Shown: positions 1 to 4,321 of the stretch, piece by piece
Position numbering within the stretch: position 1 is the stretch's first letter
How the letters are laid out: each line of letters starts with the position of its first letter
NCBI GenBank assembly: GCA_025363695.1
Contig: JANYDI010000030.1
Span: forward strand, 1-7,094
Reading direction: 5' to 3'
Origin: Opitutia bacterium
GTDB taxonomy: Bacteria > Verrucomicrobiota > Verrucomicrobiia > Opitutales > JANYDI01
DNA length: 7,094 bases
Made by a program: the position numbers and the translations under genes
Notes under the pieces: model-generated
Told to the model about the DNA's origin: nothing
Database searches by the model: none
The model's input: the letters and a program-made list of their open reading frames with translations, nothing else

Positions 1-174
1 TGACGCAGCATCAACCCCCAATGCACCCCTCAAACCATCCAAGGGGAGCGAGCGCTCCTTAGCCCTTTTCCTTTTCTTCGCTTTTAGCACAAAAGAAGCT
101 TGCCTTTGTCTAATTCCTCGTATTTATAGCAAAGGATCTGATCGGCTTACCAAAAAAATTTTAAAAACAGGACT
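1..174. other. Leader region upstream of the PFK-like gene
   Basis: No coding frame of note is seen on either strand. Apart from the hairpin remnant at 39-62, the stretch has a pyrimidine run (about 63-85) and an AT-rich segment before the start codon. TTGCCT at 100-105 with TATTTA at 121-126 (spacer 15), or with TATAGC at 125-130 (spacer 19), is a weak sigma70-like promoter candidate. Neither spacer is ideal. AGGA at 169-172 is a Shine-Dalgarno-like motif only 2 nt from the ATG. Confidence 0.35.
31..68. repeat. Degenerate copy of the outer hairpin (module A, inverted)
   Basis: The 24 nt at 39-62 align with the A hairpin found before rnc. The stem begins AAGGGGAGC and ends GCGCTCCTT, giving one wobble and one mismatch instead of a perfect stem. 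As in the rnc copy, it is followed by TTAGCCCTTTTC and a pyrimidine-rich run. The B and C hairpins expected further upstream are not recognisable in 1-38, so this is either a decayed right end or a lone module. It is the fourth site in the window where this family lies next to a gene boundary. Confidence 0.6.
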
Positions 175-1377
175 ATGATCGACAAAGGAAATGTACTTAT
201 TATCCAGGAGGGCACGCCTACAGCAGTAGCGAATGCAGCCCTGAGCGGGGTTATTATGGAGGCTCTTAACCATGAGTCCATAGAGCAAATCTACGGTGCC
301 TTGGGCGGCCTTGAAGGGCTCGTTGCCGAAAAACTGATTGATTTAGCCCAAGAGCCTCAAAGTAACATTCGTAAACTGGAGTACACTCCGGGCATGATTT
401 TGGGATGCAGCGAGCACAGCGTTACTCAGGGGCTTGGAGCCGCTTTAGAGGTCATAAAGGCACACGATATCCGCTACGTTTTCATTATTGGCGATGAAAA
501 AGCCCTTCAGTTGACGCAGACTCTTAGCGAAGTCGCCAAGCACGAGCATTACGCCCTCAGCGCCATCGCCGTCTTACAAAGCCACACCAATCGCTTCGTT
601 TTTGCTGACCACACACCCGGATATGCAAGTACCGCCAAGGCCGTAGCCGCCCAGATTATGGCTATCGGGCTGGAAGCTCAGGGCTCGGGCCATCCTTCCC
701 TTGCCATTTGTGCGTTAGAGGATGACGTTCACGGTTGGTTAACCGCTGCCGCTGCCTTAGCAACGGCCCCAAGCAGCCCGATTTTGTGCCTGCCTCATAG
801 CCCGATGGAGGCCACGCTGCTCCTGGATCACATCCGAAAGGCGCTCCAAAAAAGCGGCCACGCACAGGTTGTTGTCGGAGCAGGGCTGGTGGATGCCGAT
901 GGCAACTATGTTGCACGCAGTCACCACGCCGAGCTGCCTACGCCTGCGCAGTATATCCAAACCTTACTTCATGGGGCTTTCCCGGCGCTTAAGCTCAGTT
1001 CACATAATTTAACCCTATCATCCCGCATGGCAGCCTTTGTGGGTTCAGCGGTTGATTGCCAGGAAGCAACCCTTTGCGCTGCCCAGGCGGTACTGGGAGC
1101 CCTTGGGGGTGTTGGCAACAAAGCCATCGTGCTCGTTCGCTCGGAAGGAGGAGCCAGCGAAACCACCTTTACGGACATCCCCATGCTTCTTGAAAAACCC
1201 AAGGTGCTTCCTCCTAATTGGATCTACGAAGGCGGCAGCGGCGTCAATCAACACTTCGTTCGTTACATCACTCCCTTGTTGCATGGCGAAATGCCCGTGA
1301 CCTTCGCCAACGGAGTCCCAAGCTTCAGCCATCTGCAAAAAATTCCCGTCAAGCGCTTAGTCGCGCATGCCAGCTAA
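175..1377 (+). CDS. 6-phosphofructokinase-fold protein, probably catalytically inactive
   Basis: This 400-aa protein aligns along its length with the short PPi-dependent type of 6-phosphofructokinase. Fold landmarks are kept: VLIIQEGTPTAVAN (7-20), TPGMILG (71-77), IRYVFIIG (99-106), DHTPGY (145-150) and GWLTAAAALA (187-196). The catalytic positions are not. The family's GGP near residue 14 reads GTP, the GGNDS/GGDDS metal loop reads GDEKA (106-110), PKTIDND with its catalytic aspartates reads LQSHTNR (134-140), MGRNAGW reads EDDVHGW (182-188), and the PE pair reads PH (207-208). The frame is open and the length normal, so it is not an obvious pseudogene. I infer a pseudoenzyme, perhaps regulatory or a partner of an active PFK encoded elsewhere. 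It is first in a run with ispF and parA. The ATG has a weak AGGA 2 nt upstream. The fold is confident, the role unknown. Confidence 0.8.
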   Translation: MIDKGNVLIIQEGTPTAVANAALSGVIMEALNHESIEQIYGALGGLEGLVAEKLIDLAQEPQSNIRKLEYTPGMILGCSEHSVTQGLGAALEVIKAHDIRYVFIIGDEKALQLTQTLSEVAKHEHYALSAIAVLQSHTNRFVFADHTPGYASTAKAVAAQIMAIGLEAQGSGHPSLAICALEDDVHGWLTAAAALATAPSSPILCLPHSPMEATLLLDHIRKALQKSGHAQVVVGAGLVDADGNYVARSHHAELPTPAQYIQTLLHGAFPALKLSSHNLTLSSRMAAFVGSAVDCQEATLCAAQAVLGALGGVGNKAIVLVRSEGGASETTFTDIPMLLEKPKVLPPNWIYEGGSGVNQHFVRYITPLLHGEMPVTFANGVPSFSHLQKIPVKRLVAHAS

Positions 1378-1380
1378 GGA
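1376..1380 (+). promoter_or_regulatory. Shine-Dalgarno site deciding the ispF start
   Basis: AAGGA overlaps the stop codon of the PFK-like gene and lies 4 nt before the ATG at 1385. No comparable purine run precedes the alternative ATG at 1367. With the start at 1385, the zinc-binding residues fall at the family's usual numbers. Confidence 0.5.
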
Positions 1381-1384
1381 ATCC

Positions 1385-1870
1385 ATGCGCATTGGCCATA
1401 GTTACGATATCCATCGCCTGGTCTCAGGACGCCCGCTTATCCTGGGGGGCGTCCAGATCCCGCATGAAACGGGCCTACTGGGGCATTCAGATGCCGATTG
1501 CCTGCTGCATGCCATCGCCGATGCGCTTTTGGGCGCAGCGGGTCTTTCGGATATCGGACAGCAGTTTCCTGATACAGACCCAGCTTACCAAGGCGCCGAT
1601 TCCCAAGTACTGCTCCAAAAAGTACATGCGCTGATTACCCAAAAGGGCTATTGTGTCGTTAACATCGATGCCACCTTGGTAGCTCAAGCTCCCAAGCTGG
1701 CTCCTTACCTTTTTGCCATGCGTCAAAATATAGCTCGATGCCTTCATATCCTCGTTGAAGCCATAAACGTTAAAGTCCGCACCCATGAAGGCCTGGATGC
1801 CATCGGCAACAAAGAAGCCATAGCCGCTTGGGCTGTTTGCTTGATAGATCAGAGAGAGCCGGTCCAATGA
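1385..1870 (+). CDS. ispF: 2-C-methyl-D-erythritol 2,4-cyclodiphosphate synthase
   Basis: IspF is the cytosolic enzyme of the non-mevalonate (MEP) isoprenoid pathway. It cyclises CDP-methylerythritol 2-phosphate to methylerythritol cyclodiphosphate with release of CMP, and works as a trimer. The 161-aa protein opens with MRIGHSYDIH, giving the zinc ligands D8 and H10, and has H42 in GHSDADCLLH. All three match E. coli numbering. DIGQQFPDTD (56-65) is the conserved substrate loop and E135 is kept. The usual GRG near residue 142 reads GNK, a mild departure in the nucleotide-binding end. An in-frame ATG at 1367 would add six residues (MPAKES), but it lacks a ribosome site and lies inside the upstream gene. 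The stop overlaps the parA start as ATGA, so the two are probably translationally coupled. Length is typical for the family. Confidence 0.95.
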   Translation: MRIGHSYDIHRLVSGRPLILGGVQIPHETGLLGHSDADCLLHAIADALLGAAGLSDIGQQFPDTDPAYQGADSQVLLQKVHALITQKGYCVVNIDATLVAQAPKLAPYLFAMRQNIARCLHILVEAINVKVRTHEGLDAIGNKEAIAAWAVCLIDQREPVQ

Positions 1871-2631
1871 CTACCATCATTGCCATTACCAACCAAAAAG
1901 GCGGTGTAGGAAAAACCACCACGGCCGTAAACCTGTCAGCAAGCCTGGCCTTACAGGGCATTCCCACTTTGCTCGTTGACCTAGACCCTCAGGCCAACGC
2001 TACCAGTGCCTTAGGTGTTGAAAAAAAGCCCGGTTGCAGTCTTTATGGACCCTTACGAGGCTCGGGTCAGGCTTCAGAATTTATCGTAGAAACCAAAAGG
2101 AAGCATTTTTGGCTTCTGCCTTCCGAGATCGACCTAGCGGCCCTAGAGACGGAATTAGCCCAAAAGCCAGACTACCTCATGCAGCTGAAACGCTGCTTGG
2201 CTCCGCTAAAAACCTTTAAGGTCATTATCCTCGATTGCCCCCCGGCCTTAGGCATGTTGTCGATGAATGGCCTCGTTGCTGCCGATAAATTTATTATTAC
2301 ACTCCAATGCGAGTACCTTGCCATGGAAGGCCTCAAGCCCATCCTCGCCGTTGCAGAACAACTACGCAACGAAGGCCTTAACCCCCAACTCGAGCTTTTG
2401 GGCATTTTGATGACCATGTTCGACGTCCGTACACGCCTCTCCAACCAAGTCGTCACTGAGGTCGACAAGCACCTGGCCCCCAAACGCCTAAAAACCCTCA
2501 TCCCCCGCTCCGTGCGCCTCGCAGAGGCCCCCAGCTTCGGCGAGACCATCTTCGAGTACGACCCCGTAAGCTCCGGCGCCATGGCGTATGCGGCGTTGGG
2601 AAAGGAGGTCGTAGGGTTGCTGAAGTGGTAG
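1867..2631 (+). CDS. parA: ParA/Soj chromosome-partitioning ATPase
   Basis: A 254-aa ParA-type P-loop ATPase that would segregate the chromosome origin together with ParB bound at parS. The deviant Walker A KGGVGKTT lies at 11-18, with the signature lysine K11. The DLDPQANAT switch is at 38-46 and the Walker B strand VIILDCPP at 119-126. FDVRTRLSNQV (185-195) and IPRSVRLAEAPS (212-223) match the Soj C-terminal half, which contains arginines used for non-specific DNA binding. There is no N-terminal helix-turn-helix, so it is the short chromosomal (Soj) type and not the long plasmid type. The ATG at 1867 overlaps the ispF stop; an upstream in-frame start at 1828 would only extend it into ispF. 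No parB follows: the next 661 bases are repeats, then rnc. The last 200 bases use more NNC codons than the first half. Confidence 0.93.
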   Translation: MTTIIAITNQKGGVGKTTTAVNLSASLALQGIPTLLVDLDPQANATSALGVEKKPGCSLYGPLRGSGQASEFIVETKRKHFWLLPSEIDLAALETELAQKPDYLMQLKRCLAPLKTFKVIILDCPPALGMLSMNGLVAADKFIITLQCEYLAMEGLKPILAVAEQLRNEGLNPQLELLGILMTMFDVRTRLSNQVVTEVDKHLAPKRLKTLIPRSVRLAEAPSFGETIFEYDPVSSGAMAYAALGKEVVGLLKW

Positions 2632-2638
2632 GGAAGGG

Positions 2639-2662
2639 CTAAGGGGCGCTTGCGCCCCTTAG
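2639..2662. repeat. Hairpin A (left end of copy 1)
   Basis: A 10-bp perfect stem with arm CTAAGGGGCG and loop CTTG. The same 24-nt sequence recurs after rnc (4003-4026) and after the last gene (6787-6810), and inverted before rnc (3240-3263). It is not followed by a T-run on the + strand, so it is not a standard intrinsic terminator, although it could stabilise the 3' end of the parA mRNA. Confidence 0.85.
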
Positions 2663-2666
2663 GATC

Positions 2667-2726
2667 CCCTACAGGTAGCGATTTTTAAAAATGCGATGCA
2701 TTTTATAAAAATCGCTACCTGTAGGG
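2667..2726. repeat. Hairpin B1
   Basis: A long imperfect palindrome. The base pairs CCCTACAGGTAGCGAT with its complement ending at 2726. The upper part is AT-rich, and the apex is AAAATGC, GAT, GCATTTT. The base sequence AGGTAGCG is shared with B5, while the apex is shared with B2. Confidence 0.85.
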
Positions 2727-2744
2727 CATACTAAGGCCCCCCCG

Positions 2745-2767
2745 GATTCCTTCGGAATCGATTTTTT
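2745..2767 (+). terminator. Possible intrinsic terminator for the parA block (hairpin C1)
   Basis: A 6-bp hairpin, GATTCC with loop TTC and GGAATC, is followed after GA by six T residues (2762-2767). This is the best intrinsic-terminator shape downstream of parA, although the stem is short. The equivalent C hairpins in the other copies lack the T-run, so it is not a general property of the module. Confidence 0.4.
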
Positions 2768-2839
2768 AACTTAAACCGCATAATGAGAGCTCTTGCATAA
2801 CTTTCATTGTGACCCATACGTTGTCTATTTAAAACGCAC

Positions 2840-3042
2840 ATAAGGAGGCCTGAAGGGCCGGTAGATCGTAGCCCAGGGCGTAAGCCCTGGGTCCGGGATG
2901 GAAAATAAACCAGAGCCCTGTAAGGGCGGAACTCAGAATGTGAATACGAGTGTCGCCCCTGTAGGGCTCAAAATCTTTTTTCACCGTAAACCCAGGGCTT
3001 ACGCCCTGGGCTACGATCTACCGGCCCTTCAGGCCTCCTTAT
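2840..3042. repeat. Fold-back element D with 53-bp perfect inverted arms
   Basis: The arms 2840-2892 and 2990-3042 are exact reverse complements, separated by 97 nt. Each arm contains smaller palindromes: GGCC, TGAAG, GGCC, and a stem CCCAGGGC with a GTAA loop. It can therefore fold as one long duplex or as separate small hairpins. The spacer holds GAGCCCT at 2913-2919 pairing with AGGGCTC at 2963-2969, plus GGGCG (2924-2928) pairing with CGCCC (2954-2958). Outside the arms, TATTTAAAA recurs inverted on both sides. No coding capacity. A second, partial copy begins at 6947. Confidence 0.9.
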
Positions 3043-3056
3043 ATGTGTTTTGTTTT

Positions 3057-3104
3057 TAAATAATTATTTATCAACCCTAATAAATCCGTTAAAACAGGTT
3101 TTAA
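3057..3104. repeat. Two AT-rich palindromes right of element D
   Basis: TAAATAATTATTTA at 3057-3070 is a perfect 14-nt palindrome. TTAAAAC, AG, GTTTTAA at 3089-3104 is a 7-bp inverted repeat. Both lie in the unique AT-rich segment between D and the inverted C hairpin. They could mark a protein-binding site or simply easily melted DNA; nothing shows which. Confidence 0.4.
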
Positions 3105-3110
3105 ACTTAA

Positions 3111-3138
3111 TTGATGACACGCCCTACATGGGTTGAAT
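3111..3138 (+). promoter_or_regulatory. Weak promoter candidate for rnc
   Basis: TTGATG (3111-3116) and TTGAAT (3133-3138) are separated by 16 nt, each with 4 of 6 matches or better to sigma70 boxes. If used, the rnc transcript would start near 3145 and its leader would contain hairpins C, B and A. Sequence resemblance only. Confidence 0.2.
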
Positions 3139-3140
3139 TT

Positions 3141-3155
3141 GATCGCTTCGCGATC
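3141..3155. repeat. Hairpin C (inverted side of copy 1)
   Basis: GATCGC, loop TTC, GCGATC. The flanking GGGGGGCTTAGTATATGC is the inverse of the GCATACTAAG-type sequence beside the other C hairpins, which identifies it as the mirrored module. Confidence 0.7.
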
Positions 3156-3176
3156 TGTGGGGGGCTTAGTATATGC

Positions 3177-3231
3177 TTCCCGATAGCGATTTATCTAAAA
3201 TACGTAGTATTTTAATAAATCGCTATCGGAA
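3177..3231. repeat. Hairpin B4 (right side of copy 1)
   Basis: The base TTCC(C)GATAGCGATTTAT pairs with ATAAATCGCTATCGGAA, with one extra C on the left arm. The apex is AAAATAC, GTA, GTATTTT. The base matches B3, and the apex matches B5. Confidence 0.85.
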
Positions 3232-3239
3232 AGGGGATC

Positions 3240-3263
3240 CTAAGGGGCGCAAGCGCCCCTTAG
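3240..3263. repeat. Hairpin A (right end of copy 1), in the rnc leader
   Basis: A perfect 10-bp stem, arm CTAAGGGGCG with loop CAAG. In this orientation, on the + strand, it is followed by CCCTTTTCTTTCC, so it has a weak terminator-like or attenuator-like shape pointing into rnc. It ends 29 nt before the rnc ATG. Confidence 0.7.
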
Positions 3264-3270
3264 CCCTTTT

Positions 3271-3285
3271 CTTTCCTTTCCTTTC
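3271..3285 (+). repeat. Tandem CTTTC x3 in the rnc leader
   Basis: Three perfect tandem CTTTC units lie just before the rnc start. The leader from 3264 to 3292 is almost entirely pyrimidine and contains no Shine-Dalgarno-like purine run, so rnc translation must start without a canonical one. Confidence 0.6.
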
Positions 3286-3292
3286 TCACCCT

Positions 3293-4006
3293 ATGAATCC
3301 TCTTCAAGCACTACAAGAACGCATTGGTTACCGGTTCAAGGACGTCCGCCTTCTGGAGGAAGGCCTGACGCATCCTTCGGCCTTGCTGGACCTCAAGGTC
3401 TCGAAGGACTGGAAGGACTACGAGCGCTTGGAGCTTTTGGGAGACGCCGTGTTGTCGTTAATTTTGGCGGAAACGCTGTTTACTCGGCTTCCTGACGCGC
3501 AGGAAGGTTTTATTGCGCAGGCGCGAGCTGTCCTAGGGCATGGCAATATTTTGTGTGCGATGGCTCGTGAGTTGCAATTGAGTCCCTGTTTGCGTATGAG
3601 CCCTGAGGAAGCCTTGGCAGGCGGGGCCCAGCGCAATTCTATTTTGGAAGACGCCCTTGAGGCCATCATCGGGGCGATTTACTTAGACAGCGATCTTGCG
3701 ACCACAAAGACCGTTGTTTTAGCTTGGTACGGAAATATTACTGAAGGATTAGACGTGCTCCTTCAGGAATATAACCCTAAAGGTAAGTTGCAGGAATGGG
3801 CGCATACGCAAGGAAGCAAATTACGCTACGTAACCGACAAGATGACAGGGCCAGCCCATGATCGTATTTTTCACGTAAGTCTTTACGCTGGAGACACCTA
3901 CGTATCCAAAGGAAAGGGATCTTCAAAAAAAGGAGCCCAGGAAGCCGCTGCGAGAGAGGCGCTTTTAATCTTAGCGGAAAAAAGTGTTGAAAGGGCTAAG
4001 GGCTAA
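3293..4006 (+). CDS. rnc: Ribonuclease III
   Basis: RNase III cuts double-stranded RNA, processing rRNA precursors and some mRNAs, as a Mg-dependent dimer in the cytoplasm. The 237-aa protein has the family signature YERLELLGDAVL (43-54) with E44, E47 and D51, the second acidic cluster LEDALEAIIGAIYLD (118-132) with D120 and E123, and E71 in the position of E. coli E65. A double-stranded-RNA-binding domain follows at about 163-230, starting PKGKLQEWA and ending KKGAQEAAAREAL. I chose the ATG at 3293 because the protein then starts at the normal point; the open frame to 3173 only reads through repeat hairpins. There is no Shine-Dalgarno. The last residues RAKG and the stop are encoded by repeat sequence, including a tandem AAGGGCT duplication. 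It is a single-gene unit with repeat elements on both sides. Confidence 0.96.
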   Translation: MNPLQALQERIGYRFKDVRLLEEGLTHPSALLDLKVSKDWKDYERLELLGDAVLSLILAETLFTRLPDAQEGFIAQARAVLGHGNILCAMARELQLSPCLRMSPEEALAGGAQRNSILEDALEAIIGAIYLDSDLATTKTVVLAWYGNITEGLDVLLQEYNPKGKLQEWAHTQGSKLRYVTDKMTGPAHDRIFHVSLYAGDTYVSKGKGSSKKGAQEAAAREALLILAEKSVERAKG

Positions 4007-4026
4007 GGGGCGCTTGCGCCCCTTAG
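4003..4026. repeat. Hairpin A (left end of copy 2), overlapping the rnc stop
   Basis: Identical to the hairpin at 2639-2662. Its first bases include the rnc TAA (4004-4006), so the end of the reading frame lies inside the stem. A ribosome terminating here would melt the hairpin. Confidence 0.85.
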
Positions 4027-4030
4027 GATC

Positions 4031-4093
4031 CCCTACCGATAGGCGATTTTTAAAAATGCGATGCATTTTATAAAAATCGCCTATCGGGGAGGG
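4031..4093. repeat. Hairpin B2
   Basis: The base CCGATAGGCGATTTTTA pairs with its complement ending at 4087; an outer CCCT/AGGG pair is separated from it by a small internal loop. The apex is the same as B1 (AAAATGC, GAT, GCATTTT). The base carries an extra G-C pair (AGGCG/CGCCT) relative to the other copies. Confidence 0.85.
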
Positions 4094-4111
4094 CATACTA
4101 AGGCCTCCACA

Positions 4112-4126
4112 GATCCCTTCGGGATC
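4112..4126. repeat. Hairpin C2
   Basis: GATCCC, loop TTC, GGGATC, preceded by GCATACTAAGGCCTCCACA as in the other copies. No T-run follows. Confidence 0.7.
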
Positions 4127-4147
4127 GGTTTAGGGATGTGATTCCTC

Positions 4148-4162
4148 GATTCCGAAGGAATC
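4148..4162. repeat. Hairpin C2' (mirrored)
   Basis: GATTCC, loop GAA, GGAATC: the exact reverse complement of the C1 hairpin at 2745-2759, and so the mirrored module of copy 2. Confidence 0.7.
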
Positions 4163-4187
4163 TGGAGGGTGCCTTGTATTTCCTTAC

Positions 4188-4237
4188 CAGGTAGCGATTT
4201 ATTATAAATACGTAGTATTTTAATAAATCGCTACCTG
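4188..4237. repeat. Hairpin B5 (right side of copy 2)
   Basis: The base CAGGTAGCGATTTAT pairs with ATAAATCGCTACCTG. The apex around ATACGTAGTAT is the same as in B4, so base and apex combine differently from both B1 and B4. Confidence 0.85.
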
Positions 4238-4246
4238 TTAGGGGAT

Positions 4247-4270
4247 CCAAGGGGAGCTAGCTCCCCTTGG
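4247..4270. repeat. Variant hairpin A (right end of copy 2)
   Basis: A perfect 24-nt palindrome with half-site CCAAGGGGAGCT. It keeps the AAGGGG core and length of hairpin A while the ends (CC/GG) and centre (AGCTAGCT) differ, with both arms changed together. Confidence 0.75.
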
Positions 4271-4284
4271 CCTTAAAACAATCC

Positions 4285-4312
4285 TTGACATTTCTGCAGC
4301 TCTAAATAGGAT
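4285..4312 (+). promoter_or_regulatory. Probable sigma70-type promoter of the TPR-glmM block
   Basis: A perfect -35 box TTGACA (4285-4290) lies 16 nt from TAGGAT (4307-4312), which matches 4 of 6 bases of the -10 consensus. It lies in the unique DNA just outside the composite element and directly before the first gene. If TAGGAT is the -10, the leader is very short, and its start would fall around the ribosome site or the ATG at 4322. The start call is therefore uncertain. Confidence 0.4.
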
Positions 4313-4321
4313 TTGAGGACC

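Larger units (their letters stand above)
2634..3268. repeat. Composite nested palindromic element, copy 1 (635 bp)
   Basis: The two ends, 2634-2670 and 3232-3268, are perfect 37-nt inverted repeats of each other. Moving inward, each side carries hairpin A, hairpin B and hairpin C, and the centre carries the fold-back element D, giving A-B-C-D-C'-B'-A'. No open reading frame is present, so it is non-autonomous. No target-site duplication is visible at the ends. It starts 2 nt after the parA stop and ends 24 nt before the rnc start. A shorter copy lies after rnc and a third starts after the last gene. It resembles MITE or REP-like repeats, but I do not recognise a named family. Confidence 0.85.
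2632..3292. other. Gene-free spacer between parA and rnc, filled by repeats
   Basis: No credible coding frame was found in these 661 bases. An open frame running into rnc from 3173 only reads through the B and A hairpins. Nearly all of the stretch is explained by the composite palindromic element at 2634-3268. Two unique AT-rich segments, 2761-2830 and 3045-3135, flank the central fold-back element. The rest is the 24-nt rnc leader. Confidence 0.8.
3998..4274. repeat. Composite nested palindromic element, copy 2 (277 bp)
   Basis: The same A-B-C-C'-B'-A' order as copy 1 but without element D; only about 21 nt separate the C hairpins. The left 37 nt (3998-4034) are identical to the left end of copy 1. 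The right end (4240-4274) is a diverged 35-nt form. It contains the rnc stop codon and ends 47 nt before the next start. It shows what the composite looks like without the central insert. Confidence 0.85.
4007..4321. other. Gene-free spacer between rnc and the TPR-like gene
   Basis: No coding frame was found. 4007-4274 is the short composite element, and 4275-4321 is a unique leader carrying a TTGACA promoter candidate. Confidence 0.75.

Noticed and set aside
1045..1338. Open frames on the minus strand and other frames inside the PFK-like gene, parA, rnc and glmM
   Set aside because: They have no recognisable motifs and are shadows of the well-supported + strand genes.
1828..1866. 13-residue N-terminal extension of ParA
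   Set aside because: It lies inside ispF; the ATG at 1867 gives the standard ParA start and an ATGA overlap.
2745..2759. UUCG tetraloop in the C hairpins
   Set aside because: The best pairing gives six base pairs with a TTC triloop; a C(TTCG)G closing pair would break the stem symmetry.
2950..2982. Intrinsic terminator inside element D (GC-rich hairpin then T-run)
   Set aside because: About nine bases separate the hairpin GCCC/GGGC from the T-run, so the shape is not that of a standard terminator, although both copies of D keep it.
2840..3042. CRISPR array or tRNA-like element in the palindromic region
   Set aside because: Repeats are inverted rather than regularly spaced direct repeats, and no cloverleaf with an acceptor or CCA end was found.
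3173..3292. 40-residue N-terminal extension of RNase III from an upstream in-frame ATG
   Set aside because: The extension is translated from hairpins B and A of the repeat, and the family N-terminus begins at the ATG at 3293.
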